In this document: positions 1 through 43,294 of the stretch, piece by piece
Layout of the letters: every line of letters starts with the position of its first letter
Position numbering within the stretch: the first letter of the stretch is position 1
NCBI RefSeq assembly: GCF_036324505.1
Contig: NC_086350.1
Span: 14,515,032-14,579,031 of the forward strand
From: Eleginops maclovinus
Lineage: Eukaryota; Chordata; Actinopteri; Perciformes; Eleginopidae
Direction of reading: 5' to 3'
DNA: 64,000 nt
The notes under the pieces: model-generated
What the model was told of the DNA's origin: nothing
Database searches by the model: none
The model's input: only the letters and a program-made list of their open reading frames with translations
Made by a program: the position numbers and the translations under genes

Positions 1-1177
1 ATCACTTACCTTATTACCTGTCATTCACTGTCTGTATCACTGTTGGTATCTTCCACGACGTAATTACACATCCTCTAGGTATCTGGCATTTCACAGATAA
101 GCTGTAGTGTAAGGAAGGGAGGGGGGGCTTCACTTGAAGGGAGAAGCAAACTCAATTATACTCTCAGTGATTTTTAAAAGAGATTTTCACAGTCTGCTTG
201 GTATTCATAACAATGCCGAGGCAAGAAGTTAGCTTAACCTTGCAGGGGTCCTTCTGTTCTTTTTCAACTTCAGCCTTGCACTTCTTGTATCCTGGGGCTC
301 ATTTCATCTCCATCTCATCTTTCTAACAGTTTACTCTATGTGTCCATGTGTCTCCGTCCCCCCACTCTTTGTTTCTTATGTTGTGGTGGCACGGATGCCG
401 TTTAATTGATATTGTTGCCAGAGCAGTTGACTGCTGTGAAGTAATGAGAGACCACGGCTGTGTGCATGTCTCTAGCACAACCAAAACATTTATTACTGTT
501 AATACCATAAAGATGCCTTGCTTCCAGACCTAAAATTTCCACATCTAAAATGTTTTCTGAGCACTTCAAAGAGCTCTAGTACCACTTTTTTGACTTGCTG
601 CTCTTCTATTTGGAGAAACGACAGAGTCAATCAAAGCCTTTGTGGATGGGAATCAGTCAGATTCCGACGGATCAGTACCTGTATAGTTCAGGACAACTCT
701 TAAACCCCTGCTCTGGATGTATTGAACTACATGCACTCATAGTATAAATACAAAGTTAGCATGTAATTTAGCATTTCCTAATAATTCAAATGCTCAAAGG
801 TTTGTAGTAAGGTTAGATCAAACACAAGAGACACATCAAGATAGTACATTAGCCATTTTGTTTCCTATTTAACACTTTTTATCTCGTACAGATGTGAAAC
901 ATGCACATATGTGGCAGCTGTGTCCTATATGTTAGCTTCTATTCTCTCCAGAGTCATTTCTGTGTTCAGGATCACTGTAGGCGTCGTGCTTATGTGAGAT
1001 CTAGGTCATTGGAGTTGTGTTTCTGTGTGTGCATGTATGTGTGTATGTTATGCTCGCTGTGTGTATGACATCACCTCCTCTTTAAATAGCTCTCAGTAGC
1101 TTCTGCCACCGAAGTTATGCAGTGAATAGATAGTAAAGGACCTCAGGGAGAGATTGTTAAGAGTGTGGCACATTTAG

Positions 1178-1258
<81 letters not shown>

Positions 1259-2007
1259 CGTGTGTGCGGTACATTTTTTCCTTGTCCCCTATCCTATACA
1301 CATACACATCACACATGTACCTCCTGTGTGTTGTGAGTGGGCTGCATACATGTTGTGCATGGGCTCTTTAGTGCATATGTACATGCAAAATGTGTGTGTG
1401 TGCCTGTAATGAAACTGTAGGCAGCGGGGCACACCCATGGTTAACCTCAGGGTGGGGTGTGCAGTTACTCTGGATGTCACAAACCAGCAGCATATGGCAG
1501 AAGTCCCCGGGCTCTGCCTGGCTTTAAGATGCTCTGTGAGCTCTGAGCGTCATGATAAATGCAGGTTGTTCTTATGTAAAGCTCGGACAGTATTCCACAG
1601 TATTAGCTAGTTAGGAAGCTCCTATGCTAGCTGCAGCTATTTCCCTACAATTCAGTGGTTGAGCCCGGAGCCATGACTCTGCAGTGGAGGTTTGGGTCAG
1701 ATGGGAGGAAAGCAGGGAGGGGAAGGGCACGGCACCTGCACCGTCAGCAACATCCACACACTCCATCCATCTTTCTCGCACTCTCTCTTTCTCATTTATC
1801 TCCTCCTCTCTTGCTCTTTTCCTCTTTTCCCCCTTGTTTGTGAGAAACCTTAGTCATTGCAGTAAATCAATAGCTGATAGAAAACATTAACATAACGCTC
1901 TACACATGTACTTGTTCCAATTTCTCGGCTCTCACACTGAGACAGTACTTTATAACTGAAAATAAACCATAATGAGAGCATTACTAATATGTCTGTCCCC
2001 CCTGCAG
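1..2007. other. frmd4a intron (left edge of window)
   Basis: This stretch is treated as intronic because the first recognised exon at 2008 starts inside the FERM domain and has a good acceptor (polypyrimidine then CTGCAG). Apart from the TG repeat near 1.2 kb I see no coding exon, RNA gene or clear transposon here. Confidence 0.7.
1181..1267. repeat. (TG)n microsatellite
   Basis: An uninterrupted TG run of about 74 bases passes into TGCG and TGTGCG variants. It is intronic in frmd4a, and the Cys-Val ORFs in it are artefacts of the repeat. Confidence 0.97.
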
Positions 2008-26316
<24,309 letters not shown>

Positions 26317-29300
26317 GACCTTCCTAAAGGGCCCAGAAAAGTCCCATTGCCCTCTCCACTACCCATCCACAACCAACGACCTCATCCCTAAGGCCCTACA
26401 GATACCATGCCCCGGCGGACTGGACATGAGCCTCCCTCTTCCTTAAATCTTGCCCTCCATCCATCTCACCACCTCTTTATTATGCCCCTCCAAAACAGTC
26501 GGACAGGGACAAGCACTGGGCTCTGATAAGGGCTGATTTCACAGGACAGAATGAGAAGTGCCACCTCAGCTGATGAACTGTTGCCCTCCAGCACCACAGA
26601 GCACCTCTTTTACTCACCCTCAGCACACAAGCAACAGGGCATAAGGGAAGGAGAGTGAAGGGAGAGCCCAGAAAAATATCAAACATACAATTCAAACATT
26701 AGACCTTCCTGGATCAGTTTTCATATCTCATCTCTGGCCCCAAGACCTGAACTAACTCCAGTGCACTGCCACCCAATCAGAGGATACCTGCTGGATTTGA
26801 GCCACCAGTTGAAAAAAACATTTCCAGTGACAAATGAACTGTGTTGGATTTCATTATTCCCGCTTATGTTGTTTGTCCTTTGGGTTTGTTTGTCCCCATA
26901 TATTTATAAGAAGAGAAGACTTAAAAAAAAAATCTGGATTAACTAACATTTAGATTTCAACTCCTCTCAGTCCAACCCACAACCAAAGACAACGTACTGG
27001 GTTGACCGGCCACACCGGGGCTTGGGGCCCCTGCAGAAAAGTGACCAGTCAACTGTATGGAAGTAAAGTCACAGTGACAATATCAGGATGGTTTATTGGA
27101 CTCTATCTGGGATATTGATGAGGACTATAGCAATAACAAACATTGTATATGAACTGGTGTGAATCTGAAGCAGGCACTTTGCTGTTTTCTCTGCCTTATG
27201 ATGCTTGGAGCAAAACATCATCGGTGCATCATAGGGACAATTTGGAGTTATTGGGTTTGGCATTAATCTATGCTTCTTTCAGTGACTTCAACACTCCTGT
27301 TCATCTTAATGTCTTTAAAAGATTCTTCTGTCCACATGTTTGTCCACAAAGTCCAATGTGATCAGAGGGTAGGGGTGGGGTAGAGTGAAGTGGTATTCGG
27401 GGGTGTTATTAGCCACATCGATTTACAATTATGGAAACATTTGATTTCGGCTGTAGTTTTAATAGAGAAACCAGACATTCTGGTTCCACCTTTTCACTCC
27501 TGAGAGTAAGTTATTTCTGGCTGTTGACCTGTTGGAGTGACTTGATAGTGAGGCAGTGATACATCTCTGAAGTGAATCGTCTTTTTTTTTTATCACAACT
27601 GTTTCTTCTTCTTTGGTCTTTGCTCTGTCGCCATGCTGAGTGTCTGTCAGTCCCCCTCTGTAGCGCTGTGCTTTCTCCTCCTTCTGTCCTCTCTTCAGCA
27701 TGACAGCATCATCCTGACTGAACACAGACTCACTACTGGCTAACACCACACCTCATATTATGCATGAGTACAGGTAAATCAGTGCCAAACATGCTGGTGC
27801 TTTTAATTTGTACTGTAATGCAGCACTGGAACAGCCACTCCTTCAATCGCCCCGGTCTCTGGATATTGTATGAAACAGCAGCAGACTTCTCTAGGATTTG
27901 GTATCACGTGTAGTAGGAATTATTTGAAAAGCACAACCAGTGTCGATGAGGGCTGGACCTGCAATCAGTGTGTTCGCATTTTCCGCTCTCAATATTTTAA
28001 TGAGTTGCATCAAAGTGCATAAGAGGAAACTAAAAATGACCACGGGCAATGTGTTAAATGATAGTGCTCTTTTAATAAGTATATGGATTTCAGGTCTACA
28101 ATAGTACCTTACTGTTAGGGCAGAAGAGATGCCATAGCCAGAACTGAAAGGAAATATTTCTCAACAATCAGACATTCAGAACAGGGTTAGAAAAGCACAT
28201 CTGGTTTTGTACGAAGGAAGTAGACATCTGCATGTTTTACCTGTAAATGTCCCGCCCCTTCCCCTCACCAAAGTCTATGTTAAGAGATATTGTTTTATTG
28301 TTGCACAAAATCTGAATGAATCAGATGTTAATTTTATTAAGATTATGACAGATTCTACTTGTCAGTGATATAAAGAGGTGGACATAAATGGTGTCGAAGA
28401 GAAAAGACTTGGACAGTTGTACAATAGGATTTATTTAATACTGCCACATGAATTCTTCTTCAGAGACATTGGTGATAATATTAAAAAGTCAAATTTGACA
28501 GCTTTCATAGTCTTTTCTTATCTATCCTCTACATTGAGAATACAGCAACCAGTCTTAAAAGACTCATTGTGAGTCGAGCGCGTTGTCTTAAATTGGTGTT
28601 ACATGTTTTAAGGCGTGGGAGGACTGGTAGGCATCTTACCCTGTCCATCATAGTGTTGTGTTCCCTTTATGCACTGACACCAGCTGTTGTAATCTGCCAC
28701 TTTAAGGACTCTTTAAATAAGGTTAATCCCACTCCCTGCATGGTTGGTTCTCCAAGAGTTGCTCACCCATGCCTGGTCAGTCTTTACCCAGCCACACCAT
28801 CTCATAGGACTGAATAGCGTTTCCGAGTCACCTATAGAGGACAAGTTAGTGCGTCTTAGCTCACTCTCTGTGTGCTAAAGACATGATCCCATGCATGCCC
28901 TGCAGACCCACTGACAAATAAAGACCCCAAACATTTCCAGCATCCGACTTCTGTACGCTAACATTAGCACGTGTTGCTCCATAGTGTTTCCTCCCCCCCA
29001 GAAAGTCCCATCTTGACCTTGTGGTAATCTCTGAGCCCGATGTGAAAAGTGTGACGTCCCTCTGTAGCTCCAAACACACCATATTTTCTGTACTCCAGTG
29101 AAATGTATGAGGTTTTTTGTAATACTCAAAAATGAATTAACTCTTTTATCAGTCTTTTCCTGTATGTACGGAGGGGCACTGTAAGGTTTTGTGGGGGTTT
29201 TTAACATTCACATTCATTGTTTTAACAATGTTCCATTTTATATGAACCAGTATTGTTTTGTTTTTTTAGTTCTGACATTGTAACAACCACTTCAGGTGCT

Positions 29301-29690
29301 ACAAAATGACCAGTTACTGCTTCTTCATGTAGGATCTAGACATCTTCATTGTTATCAATAGATTCAACTACCAGATGTGCAAAATGAAGCTTATTTTAAC
29401 AGACAGTTTAGTAGGAGATCACTTCGGCTACCAGACAATAGAGCATGTAACCTGATTTTATCAGTTCTGTTCAACTGTAACAATGCATTAAAGGTGTTGT
29501 AGAAAAAATGTGGAATTGATCAAAAAAATAACTGAATTCCACAGTTAATTTATTCTTTTTTCTATTAAAAATTTGTATAGTAACTTTACATTTTTCAAAA
29601 CTGTGTTGTTGGAAATTGATGATGACTTTTCAAGATGAGAAGCAGTGGTGGTTCTTGAGAGTAAGAAAAATAAATTATTGATGAATGTTC
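26317..29690 (+). other. frmd4a: frmd4a 3'UTR
   Basis: The sequence after the TGA at 26314-26316 has no conserved coding and no clear repeats. It becomes AT-rich towards 29.5 kb and contains an AATAAA at 29669-29674, a plausible polyadenylation signal, with another weak ATTAAA near 29.48 kb. The UTR length is inferred from this signal alone; transcripts could end earlier. The short ORFs inside show no recognisable protein. Confidence 0.55.
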
Positions 29691-31460
29691 TCAAGATTAT
29701 GCCTTTGTCTGTTTTGTTTCCTCTCTTTCATTCAAAACGTGAAATCATGACAATATTTAGACATTGACTCACGACTAGGTGTCTCAGATCAGAAGCATTC
29801 TGCTGAACGGTCAGACTATCAGTTCGACTTATCAAAGGGGATCACCTCATGTACTCACCACTTCCTCTCCGCCGGTCACACTCACTCTCCTGTCATCACA
29901 TCCAGGCCTCAGTCACTTCCCTCTGCACTCCAACAGGAGGATTTCCTGTGGAGCCAGAAGGAAGATATTCTCCAGAGACAAACGATATTACTCACCGCCC
30001 AATCTCGAGATTAAACAGCTGCACCGATGCATCTAGGCGGGCTTTATGTCTCACGTGTAGTTTTTGATTTGCAGGCCACTGTGGTTGGCTTCTTGCTCTG
30101 ATCACATTGTACAATTTGTCCCTGTGTTAATACGGCACTGAACCATTAAAGTGTACTGGCAGGAGATGCAGACATCTGAACAAATGGATTGTTTGTACAA
30201 CTCTACATGTATGCTGATATCATGAAACACCAGATACACAGACAACACACACACACAGTAGTTTTGATGCTTTAGCACACAGAGAAGTGGTTTCTATCAG
30301 AGGAATCAGATGTCAGTGCTCGTGTGGACACCCAACCTCGTCATCCTGCTTTCTTTTATTCTACTTCTGCGTCCATTTACCAATGAATCCCATGGTTCTC
30401 TTTGTACTCGGTGTGTTCCCATAGCAGCTCTCCCAACCAGGCAACAGCTGGAAACTGTTAGCCCGACATGCCGTGAGAAACTCGCTCCTCAGTGATTTTT
30501 TTTTTCTTCTGTTTGTGTGCGTGGGTGTGTGTGTGCTTACTATGAGAGAGCTGTATGACCTTGCTTTATCCTTAATGAAACCTTCCATCATTTAAAATCA
30601 CACACACACCACACCCTTGACTCTGTCTGTACTCTATGAACCTCAGGACCTCTATCTTTGCGAGGACCAGCTTGAGTTTCAAGCCTTAAAAGTCAGGACA
30701 TTTTTGCAACATTATGACATTTTGTCAAGTCTGTTAAGGGACAGTCTTAGGGCACATACTTGGTTTTATGGATTAAGCTGAAGTAAGAGTAAAAGTGAAT
30801 GTGAAAATCAAAATTAGTCGAATTAAAGAGATCAGTGCAGGTTTAGTAAAACAGCACATTTATTTACACTCAATGATAATTTGATTAAAAAGTGTGGTCC
30901 AAGAGTTTATAGTTAAATCATTGCAGCGCAGTTTTTCTCCTCTTCAATATATCAACATGACCAGAAGACACCTCTGTTTTTTACAAAGTTTCCTCATCTA
31001 TTGTTACACTAAACAGTTGATGTGTGCGTCAAACTGCACAACATGACAAATGCTGCCCTCTAGTGTTGAACACAGAGCACTGTCTGTGAAAATGAGTCGA
31101 ATAGTATAATGAGTTTTGATAATGTAAGATAATGAGATAACTCAGCTGTAAAAACATTGTCTGATTGAATTTCCTCATTGCTGTGTTTTATATCGACCCT
31201 TTCTTTTTTAACATGTTCAGTTTTTGTAGGTTTAATCTTTGCTTTTGCCACGTGAATCATTTATCTTTTGTGGGTTTCCCAAGGAGAAAGGTTACTGAGG
31301 CCTCTGTAAGGTGACACGATATGATTTCACAATATCTAAAACTATTTCCTCAAACATAATCACATTGCACAGCCTGTTCATACCATACAGACCACGATCA
31401 ACAACAGTAACTGAGTTTACAAAAACATTGCGCAGGAGTGTGTCGTTTCCTCTTTCAGTT
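29691..31460. other. Convergent intergenic spacer frmd4a / tmem253-like
   Basis: Both neighbouring genes end towards this spacer. A TTTATT at 30859-30864 (AATAAA on the minus strand) may end the tmem253-like transcript. I see no coding, RNA gene or transposon with usable ends here. Confidence 0.55.
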
Positions 31461-32660
31461 TCACAGACTGAATTCCACATTTTCCAGTAGAAGCTCGTTG
31501 GTTTCATCTGGATCCTGACCATAAAATAAAATAAAATTCAGACCCCTTTAAACACAAAAATATATGTCATCATCACTGCTAATGACTGACAGAGTTCAAC
31601 TGTAGTCCCGAAAATAGGATTCCATCGAATTTGTCCAAAAACCAAAGCATCCAAGTTAATGTTAAACCAAATCTTTTTTATGCTCATGTTACTCTATAAC
31701 TCTTACCATGTAATATTTACCTGTGTGATGCGGCTATAGACCTGAATATTGGGACTGTAGCGACGCAGGCCTCTCAGGGACAAGAAAAGTATGTAGACAG
31801 ACGCCAACAAACACTGCACAGCAAACGCTATGGAGCTTCCTTTTGCAACATATGAGCCAATGCGCTAGTTAGAGAAATGGGGAGAAATAGGACAGTTAAC
31901 TCACAGCTCAGAAAGTGTTTCACTTTATTTTTTAACTGAATGATCTTTGTACAGAGTCCATGCTATAATGAATTACAGATTTACCTGTTGGTTGGTGTTG
32001 AGTGCGTCAGGCCGTGTGGAGCTGAGGCTGTTTGCCAGGAGAGTAGAGAAGCCAAACACCAGACTGAAGAGGTTCAGGCCCATCAGAGCGATGATCTGTT
32101 CAGGATTCATGCACAATTAGATGAGGCAGCTGAAAAACTTAAATTTAATTTAAATCATAATAATTAATATTAACCTTTAATTTATCAGCTTTCCTCTGAA
32201 CCTCCATTGCCAGACACCCAGCAGCCACATACTGTAACAACACACACAGTTATGACCCAGTATTTGAATCTCTCTCTGTCTGAGTGGAGTTCAGTGGAAG
32301 CAGATGTGGACTCACAATCAGGCTTGACCACACGGGTGTTGTCATGGTTACAGAGCAGTTGTAGCTCACACATGCATGGGTGACTGTGGCCAGGATGCAA
32401 GTTAAGGCACTGAGGATTTGCACCACCTGAAGGAAACAAATGTTATGAAGCAGGCCGACAGTTCAAAAGATTTAACATACTGGTTTCGACAATCTCACCC
32501 CAGTGACTAATAGTCTGGTATTAACCACCGTCCCAAACCAACGGTGAATTCTGCCGTTAAGTAGCTCGCTGTGATTGGTAACCGGGGTCGGTGGGTGGGT
32601 TGAGGGTGTCTCCTTAAAAAACACCTGGTACAACCCCTCCTGGAACATGTTCTGCGTCAT
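31461..32660 (-). CDS. tmem253: Four-pass membrane protein, TMEM253-like
   Basis: Coding exons in transcript order: 32499-32660, 32316-32426, 32175-32231, 31985-32095, 31721-31864, 31461-31514. All join in phase 0 and give 212 residues. Four hydrophobic segments are visible at about residues 48-73, 82-102, 111-134 and 151-178. A Cys/Asn-containing loop (CVSYNCSVTMTT) lies between the first two, and the tail is acidic and short (DPDETNELLLENVEFSL). Length, topology and the spacing of the loop and helices match TMEM253 (about 217 residues in human), a distant relative of the MS4A/TMEM176 families. The function is unknown. An acceptor (CACCACAG) directly precedes the ATG, so a non-coding 5' exon probably lies upstream. 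Other MS4A-like proteins remain possible. Confidence 0.65.
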
Positions 32661-33727
32661 CTGTGGTGAAGGAGAGGTTAACTTGTAGGAAAACAAATGG
32701 TTGCTAAAAACAAATCAGTGAGCCAACACACCTTTGAGTGCTTAGCAGTTTTCGATCAATGTAGCTTCTTACCTTCTACAAATGTCATTCAGCTTCCACT
32801 CATTCATCCACCTGCCCTTATATAGAATATAATATGTAATCTAGCTGAAATAAAAAACATTTAAACAGATCATTTTTTCGCTGCTGATATTCCTCTGTGT
32901 AGTGAAGCAGATCCAGGGGTCAAAGTTCACTGGAGTGTGACGATAAGGACTGGTTAAAGTCCACTCTTGAGGAAATAACACAGGGAGATCACTGGTCAAG
33001 AGCTTATCAGCATGTAGGCAATGGTTACTGTGACATCAAGGGACTGGTTTCATTTTAGAGACTGGCTAGGACTTACTTACTGACTTAAGAACCAAAAATG
33101 CTACCTTACTTCAAATATTGTCAATCTTTACATTACTTTTAATAAAATAACTCTTCATAATATTCCGCAACTTAGCCTCTTTATTCAAATAGCATGATAT
33201 AAATTGTTTTATGTACTAAAACAAATGTTTTGATAGGATTACAAACTTGAATTCTTTTAACTTAATCATAAAACGTTAACAAACAGGATAAGATGAGGGT
33301 AAACCTAAATGCATAATCAAAAGAGAAATATGGTATTGTTTTTATAGCCTGATCTACTCAGGCAGAGCAATGGTAAAGAACATTGAAAAAGGAAATAAAT
33401 AAATTATAATAATAGATTTAATGAAAACTTGGCTAAAATACAAATTTACTGATTACTTATAATATAATAAAATACAAAATATCTGAGGTGTAGTTTGAAC
33501 AATGTGACAACATCCCCAAAGGCTCAGAACACACATTCTATTAAATATGGTTTAGTTTGTAAATGTCATTGTTTACCAGATGATTTACAGCATTGAAAAA
33601 AGCCAGGAATGCTAAGAATAGCACTTTAACAGAAGACGAGCATCTCATCCAAAAAGCCACAGAAGGCAACAGAAAGACGGAACTGTGAGGTCCTCGAGCA
33701 GATGGACACATATTTAAAAGATCTCTG
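32661..33727. other. Spacer between tmem253-like gene and cadherin
   Basis: AT-rich sequence expected to hold the tmem253-like 5' exon and promoter and the cadherin 3'UTR. A minus-strand AATAAA (plus TTTATT at 33180-33185) could end the cadherin transcript. Nothing else is recognised. Confidence 0.5.
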
Positions 33728-38313
<4,586 letters not shown>

Positions 38314-39410
38314 CTCCGTTAGTGTAGAAATCCTACAGATCTTCCTCTGTCATTGCGCTGGGTCTGCTGCTTTGTTCCAATGGCAGCCTGCCAGCTCTGT
38401 GGTGTTTACTCACCTTCAGAGTTAACAGTCAGTAGGATTCATGTATCATCTTCCACACTCACTGCTATTGTTCTGTTAGCTGCTGATGGACACAGTAATG
38501 TGCTTACCTTGCTCCCAACGGCGCTAACTGGGTGGTTGTTTGATTTTATCAGTGAAATGTTGGTGAAAAAACAAAGGTGGTAAAGGTGACCCCAGTCAGT
38601 CAGTCATGCAGGTGTGTGTTTATGCACTCCACTCTTACCTCTTGGCCACAGAATTGATGCACCTTTCTCTGAGAGGAGCAGTGTTTACATAACACAAGAC
38701 CAGATAGTCTCCTGTGACACTCTGCAATTATATGTTAACACACTTTATTTTGAAAACGGAGTTTCCCACACAGCTTTGGGTGTTTAACTCTCTTAAAATG
38801 TGCAAAATGATTGGTCTCTCTGAATTGACATGCATTGTGTTCTCTTTGCAATCCAAATGTCTGTGATTAAAAACACACAAGCAAAAGATACAAAGTTCGG
38901 GATTGTTTAATATGAAGAATCTGGAGTGTTAACATAATCACAGTTAATTATCCAAATGAAGACTGTACATTCACACTAAACATTTAAACAATACTTCACA
39001 GCTTACATCAGGTAAATATGCAAGTAAAGAGACAAAGAGTTCACAGATGGATTGTCTGAAGCAAACTGTGCAACAAAAAAAGAAACAAAGTCAGAAAGGA
39101 AGTGTGACTGCATTATTCTGTATCACTGCCAACATTTTGACATGCAACTCAGGTTCTGGCTATAAAATGTCCATCATAAATACACTGAAGGATCAAAAGA
39201 TTTTCCTGTCTGTATTCTGACCTCATAAACTATACATTATGCTCTAATTATAAGTGTTGCCTACCAATGTACTGTATGCAACAGGTTGTAATGATAATCC
39301 TTTCTGTCCAAAATATCCAGAAAACAACAGCTTGAATGTTGACTATGAGATGAACCGAGTTGAATGTGATATGCTTTTCCTCTCCGTACAGTGTTGTAGA
39401 AAACCTTGTG
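38314..39410. other. Spacer between cadherin 5' end and pdp2 3' end
   Basis: Holds the cadherin promoter side and the probable pdp2 3'UTR. A minus-strand AATAAA (plus TTTATT at 38744-38749) is one candidate polyadenylation signal. No coding is recognised. Confidence 0.5.
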
Positions 39411-42400
39411 TTAGCTGCGACGAGGTCTGGCCAGGTCAGAGTTCAGATACACGACGGTAGCAGTGATATCGTCCCTGTACATTCTCGCTAGGTCCTCTGG
39501 CAAAGACAGCATCAAGGCCAGCCTTTCCTGGCACAGCTCCCCATACTCCCCGGTGCCAAGAGCGTGTCTGATGAGGTGTGTCGCAGCGTTAGTGTCTAAA
39601 GCGGGAGAGGCACGGGCCTGGCGTTTCAGCAAGAGGTCATGCATTTTACCCAATTTCATCTGCCTCTCAGATGGAGAAACGGGAGCCTGGAAAAAAGAAA
39701 CAACAGTTAGAAACTAGTGTTGATTTGTCAGCATTGATTCCATTTATTTTTATCCATGTGTCAAATGTCGTTTTTAGCTTTTAAATCATATGGACGGCCA
39801 TGGGGTTTAAGATATTTCAGAGTGTGAGCATTATAGTATTTTCTTAGTCAATGAAAGTGTTTACATTTCAGTCTTTTTTACTCAGATTATATTGAACATT
39901 TTATTCAATCCGTTTAATGTTTTGTCTCCTTTTTACCAAGACAAGACAAGAGCTTTCAGTACATTTCTTTTGTATTTTAAACTACATTTAGTGGAAAAAG
40001 TCACAGTCAGCGTATAATGTTGTTGTATCTTGTCTAGGTCAAACGGTTTAACCAAGTAAACACTATTAGAAACCATTTTTGACAGAATAGATTTAGAGGA
40101 TCAAAACGTCACAAACAAAATAATAGTGAAGTTTAAGGTTTAGATTGTGTGCTCTGAATTAGGGGAACATCAAAACATGTCACTTTGACTCCACACCTGA
40201 AGGTGAATCCCACTCAGGTGCTCTCCAACGAGCCGCACAGCCTCCTCGTTCCCTAACTCATCCCACAGCCCGTCAGTGCCGAGGATCAGGAAGCGGTCCT
40301 GAGGTCTCAGCTTGTGATGGGTTATTTCAGGTGCCACATCCAGATAGGGTGGAGTTAGGTAGTTAGGTGGAGTGTAATGGTACAGGTTCAGAGAGTCTAG
40401 GTCCGCTCCGGACTCTAAGCTGGCTAAAACACTCTGCTGCAACTCATGGCTCCACTTGAATCTGACGTCACCAAAGGCACGCAGGGGCATCAGAACCTGA
40501 AAGAAAAATAACAGCTTAGGACCTGTGGTTTATTTTATCAACTTACTTCTCAGTGCCTGTTCAGTTTTATAAACTCTCACCCCCAGCAGTCTGTCCTCTG
40601 TGACCACTGTGTCTCTCTCTGACGGCGGGTGCTGGGACCTGATCCGCTCCATCTCAGCCTGGTTCTGTGAGTTGTGGTCCCAGGTAAGGGGCAGAGCACT
40701 CCATGATCCATCCTCCTCCAGCACACCCAGAACTGCTCTGCAGTCACCGGAATTTGCCACGTGGATCCCATCTGTGCCAACATGAGCCACACAGGCGGTG
40801 GAACCAGCAAACGCAACCTGGACAGATGATGGTGTTAATGCAATCTAAGTTATATACTTCTAAATATTATTCCCAAAGTTTATCCAAGCAAGTGTCTAAA
40901 TATGTTCAGCATTTGTTCTGCAATTCCTCAAGCATCTTTGACATGTTTTACCTTAAAGGACAGTAAGACTGACCTGTCTTCTCCCAAGGTCAAAAGACAG
41001 AAGTCTATACTTCTATTGATATGTTCACTGAGCAGGCTGAAATTTGAGACTGGGAATGTGTGTGTGTGTTAAAGGCAGGATGCTTCATATATAAACGACA
41101 CAAATCCTCTGTAACGTGGAAGACCCCTCGCGTTTGACTGCTGGAACATCTTGGTGTTTTCACAGTATTATGCTTGCTACGTAACAATATAATATTTAAC
41201 CTCATCCATTTCTCTGTGTCCGTGTCTTAATGACTTTCTATTGATTAATGTTGTGAGTGTTAAAGTCTCGGATCCACGACAATGGTGTATCAGTAATAAT
41301 ACAAATAATAAAAAGCTTTATATGTATAGCACTTTTCAGTAATGTGTGGCCATAAATATATTGTAGGAGCAAGTAAGTGTTCTGTTGGTACCTGGATGGC
41401 TGTGCTTTTTATCAGGTCATTGGAAAAGGGGACTTGAGCCTCTAAGGAAATGTCAGCGTCGAGCCGTTTGAAAGAAAAATCCAGCGCATCCAGAGGACTA
41501 GAAAAAGAGGGGAAGAAAATCACTCGTCAAGACACTGCTTTAACTTTTTCAAGTGGAATTAGCACTTGCAATGTAGAAAACCTAAGTGTTTTAACTACCA
41601 AACAAACATTTGGAAGAATCCCATTTGAATTATAACCTTTACATTTGTGTTATCATAATAACATAAACTGGCAGAGACATTCTAACAGTCATTATAGTTA
41701 TGAACTAATACACAACTATAGTTAAATTATGAAAGTTGTAGATAATAACAAACCACAGAATTAACTCCCTTAACTTTTGTTAGAACTACACAGCCTTGTA
41801 TTTACCTCATGCCTTCACCATGTTCCTCACTCTCTAGTAATTCTTGCCAGAAGACTCTGAGGTGGTCGATGTAGAGGGAAGCAGATTCACGATAGTTGAA
41901 GTCTGCATGGTGTTTGTACCACTGCAAGATGGGAGGAACAGGTCTCTCATTCTCCATGCAGTTCTCAAGGTACTCCAGGCTCTGCTTTGACATCATTGCA
42001 ACTGCAGTGTAGTACAGCAGACGCTCACTGACAGCCTGGGCACACGCCCAACCCCCGTGGCCGTCAAACACTCCAAACAGCATGCCCTTTGACTGGAGGA
42101 GATACAAAACACTCCATTGAAGTTTACAAGTGAGATGAAAGTAGGACAGAGGATTGGATTGCAGAATTAGGAGAGAAAATGCATACCTGTAAGCAGGTGG
42201 CTGAACTGCGACGGTCCTCATTAGGTGTGTTAGCAGGCAGCTGGTTGCTCTCAAACTTTCTGACAGCACTGAGACCCCTGCCATCAAACTCTGGCACAGT
42301 GACAGTCTGAAACACAGATGCACAAACACACATATGTACATGGTTACATATAACTGCAAATGTATTTAAGAGGTAGTAATGGTGATCTGTAATTTGAATG

Positions 42401-42865
42401 AAAAAACAAAGCATTTCATACAACGACAACCTCAAAACATGCCTTGTTACATATTGCAAGTTTCAGAGTTTATAAAACCTAATACCTGCTCATTAGATCG
42501 CAGGATGCTGTTGATTTGGACCTGGTTGAGCTGGAAGTCAAGGTCCTGACGAGTTGAGAGGTGGCGCCCACTGAGAGACCAACTTCCTGAGTCCTCACCA
42601 GTGATGTCTGACCTGACACTGGAGGTACCCCAGGAGGAGAAGGGACATCTATGTGCTGATCGAGGCTGAGAAAAGGGAAATGCTAGGGAGATTAGTGTAC
42701 TAAATAAACAAAAGAAAAATCAAGATTTTTTAAATGATTTATAAAATGTAATAATTAGATTAAAAGTCAAATGAAGCTTCCCACCTGGAATGGTGCAGTA
42801 GAGGAAAGTGTCAATGTGTAGCTTGAAGCTCGTTGTAGGATGCTGGCACACACACGTCCAGACAT
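39411..42865 (-). CDS. pdp2: Pyruvate dehydrogenase phosphatase catalytic subunit 2
   Basis: PP2C-family Mg/Mn-dependent phosphatase of the mitochondrial matrix that dephosphorylates and reactivates the pyruvate dehydrogenase E1 subunit. Exons in transcript order: 42785-42865, 42486-42665, 42187-42306, 41806-42092, 41392-41497, 40581-40817, 40197-40496, 39411-39686. They join without a frame break to give 528 residues, the usual PDP length. The first 40 residues are rich in Arg/Ser/Ala and lack acidic residues, as in a matrix-targeting peptide. PP2C metal-site motifs are present: NEDR near 115-118, LFGVFDGHGGW near 132-142, SGDCRAVLG in the middle, and LGTDGLWDEL towards the C-terminus. PDP2 is preferred over PDP1 because the gene sits next to terb1, as at human 16q22. 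Confidence 0.92.
41294..41339 (-). repeat. Possible LINE 3'-tail remnant
   Basis: On the minus strand the sequence AAAAGTGCTATACATATAAAG, continuing into an ATT-rich tail, resembles the 3' end of L2/RTE-type fish retroposons. It lies in the pdp2 intron just beyond exon 41392. Only the tail is recognisable. Confidence 0.4.
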
Positions 42866-43294
42866 CTCTAATGACCCTGCGATGTTTTGCAACTTATTCA
42901 CCACGATGTCTATGTGGAGGGGGACATTTTAAAAATGACAGCAGAAAGAGTGTATATAATGATGGAGCTAACCTTAACATAAATAGCCAGCTGGATATTC
43001 TGTGTGTTAGCCCGGTTTAAAAGTAACATCATCAAGGTGCTATGACGAGTGGTGCAAATACGGTGCAGAATACCTCTCGTTAAGACATTTCCTATGGGTA
43101 CATATGTGCATGCTTCTAGCTATATTACATTAAGTTGTCAACATTGAAACATTAAGTGAGCTAGCTGACGTTAGCCGGCTAACTTCACTATCGTATAACA
43201 CATCACCGACTAACGTTGTGAAAAACCTATACTTGAGCTATACAGACACACATTGATGTACGCTGACTAAACAAGTCATTGATTTAATACTTAC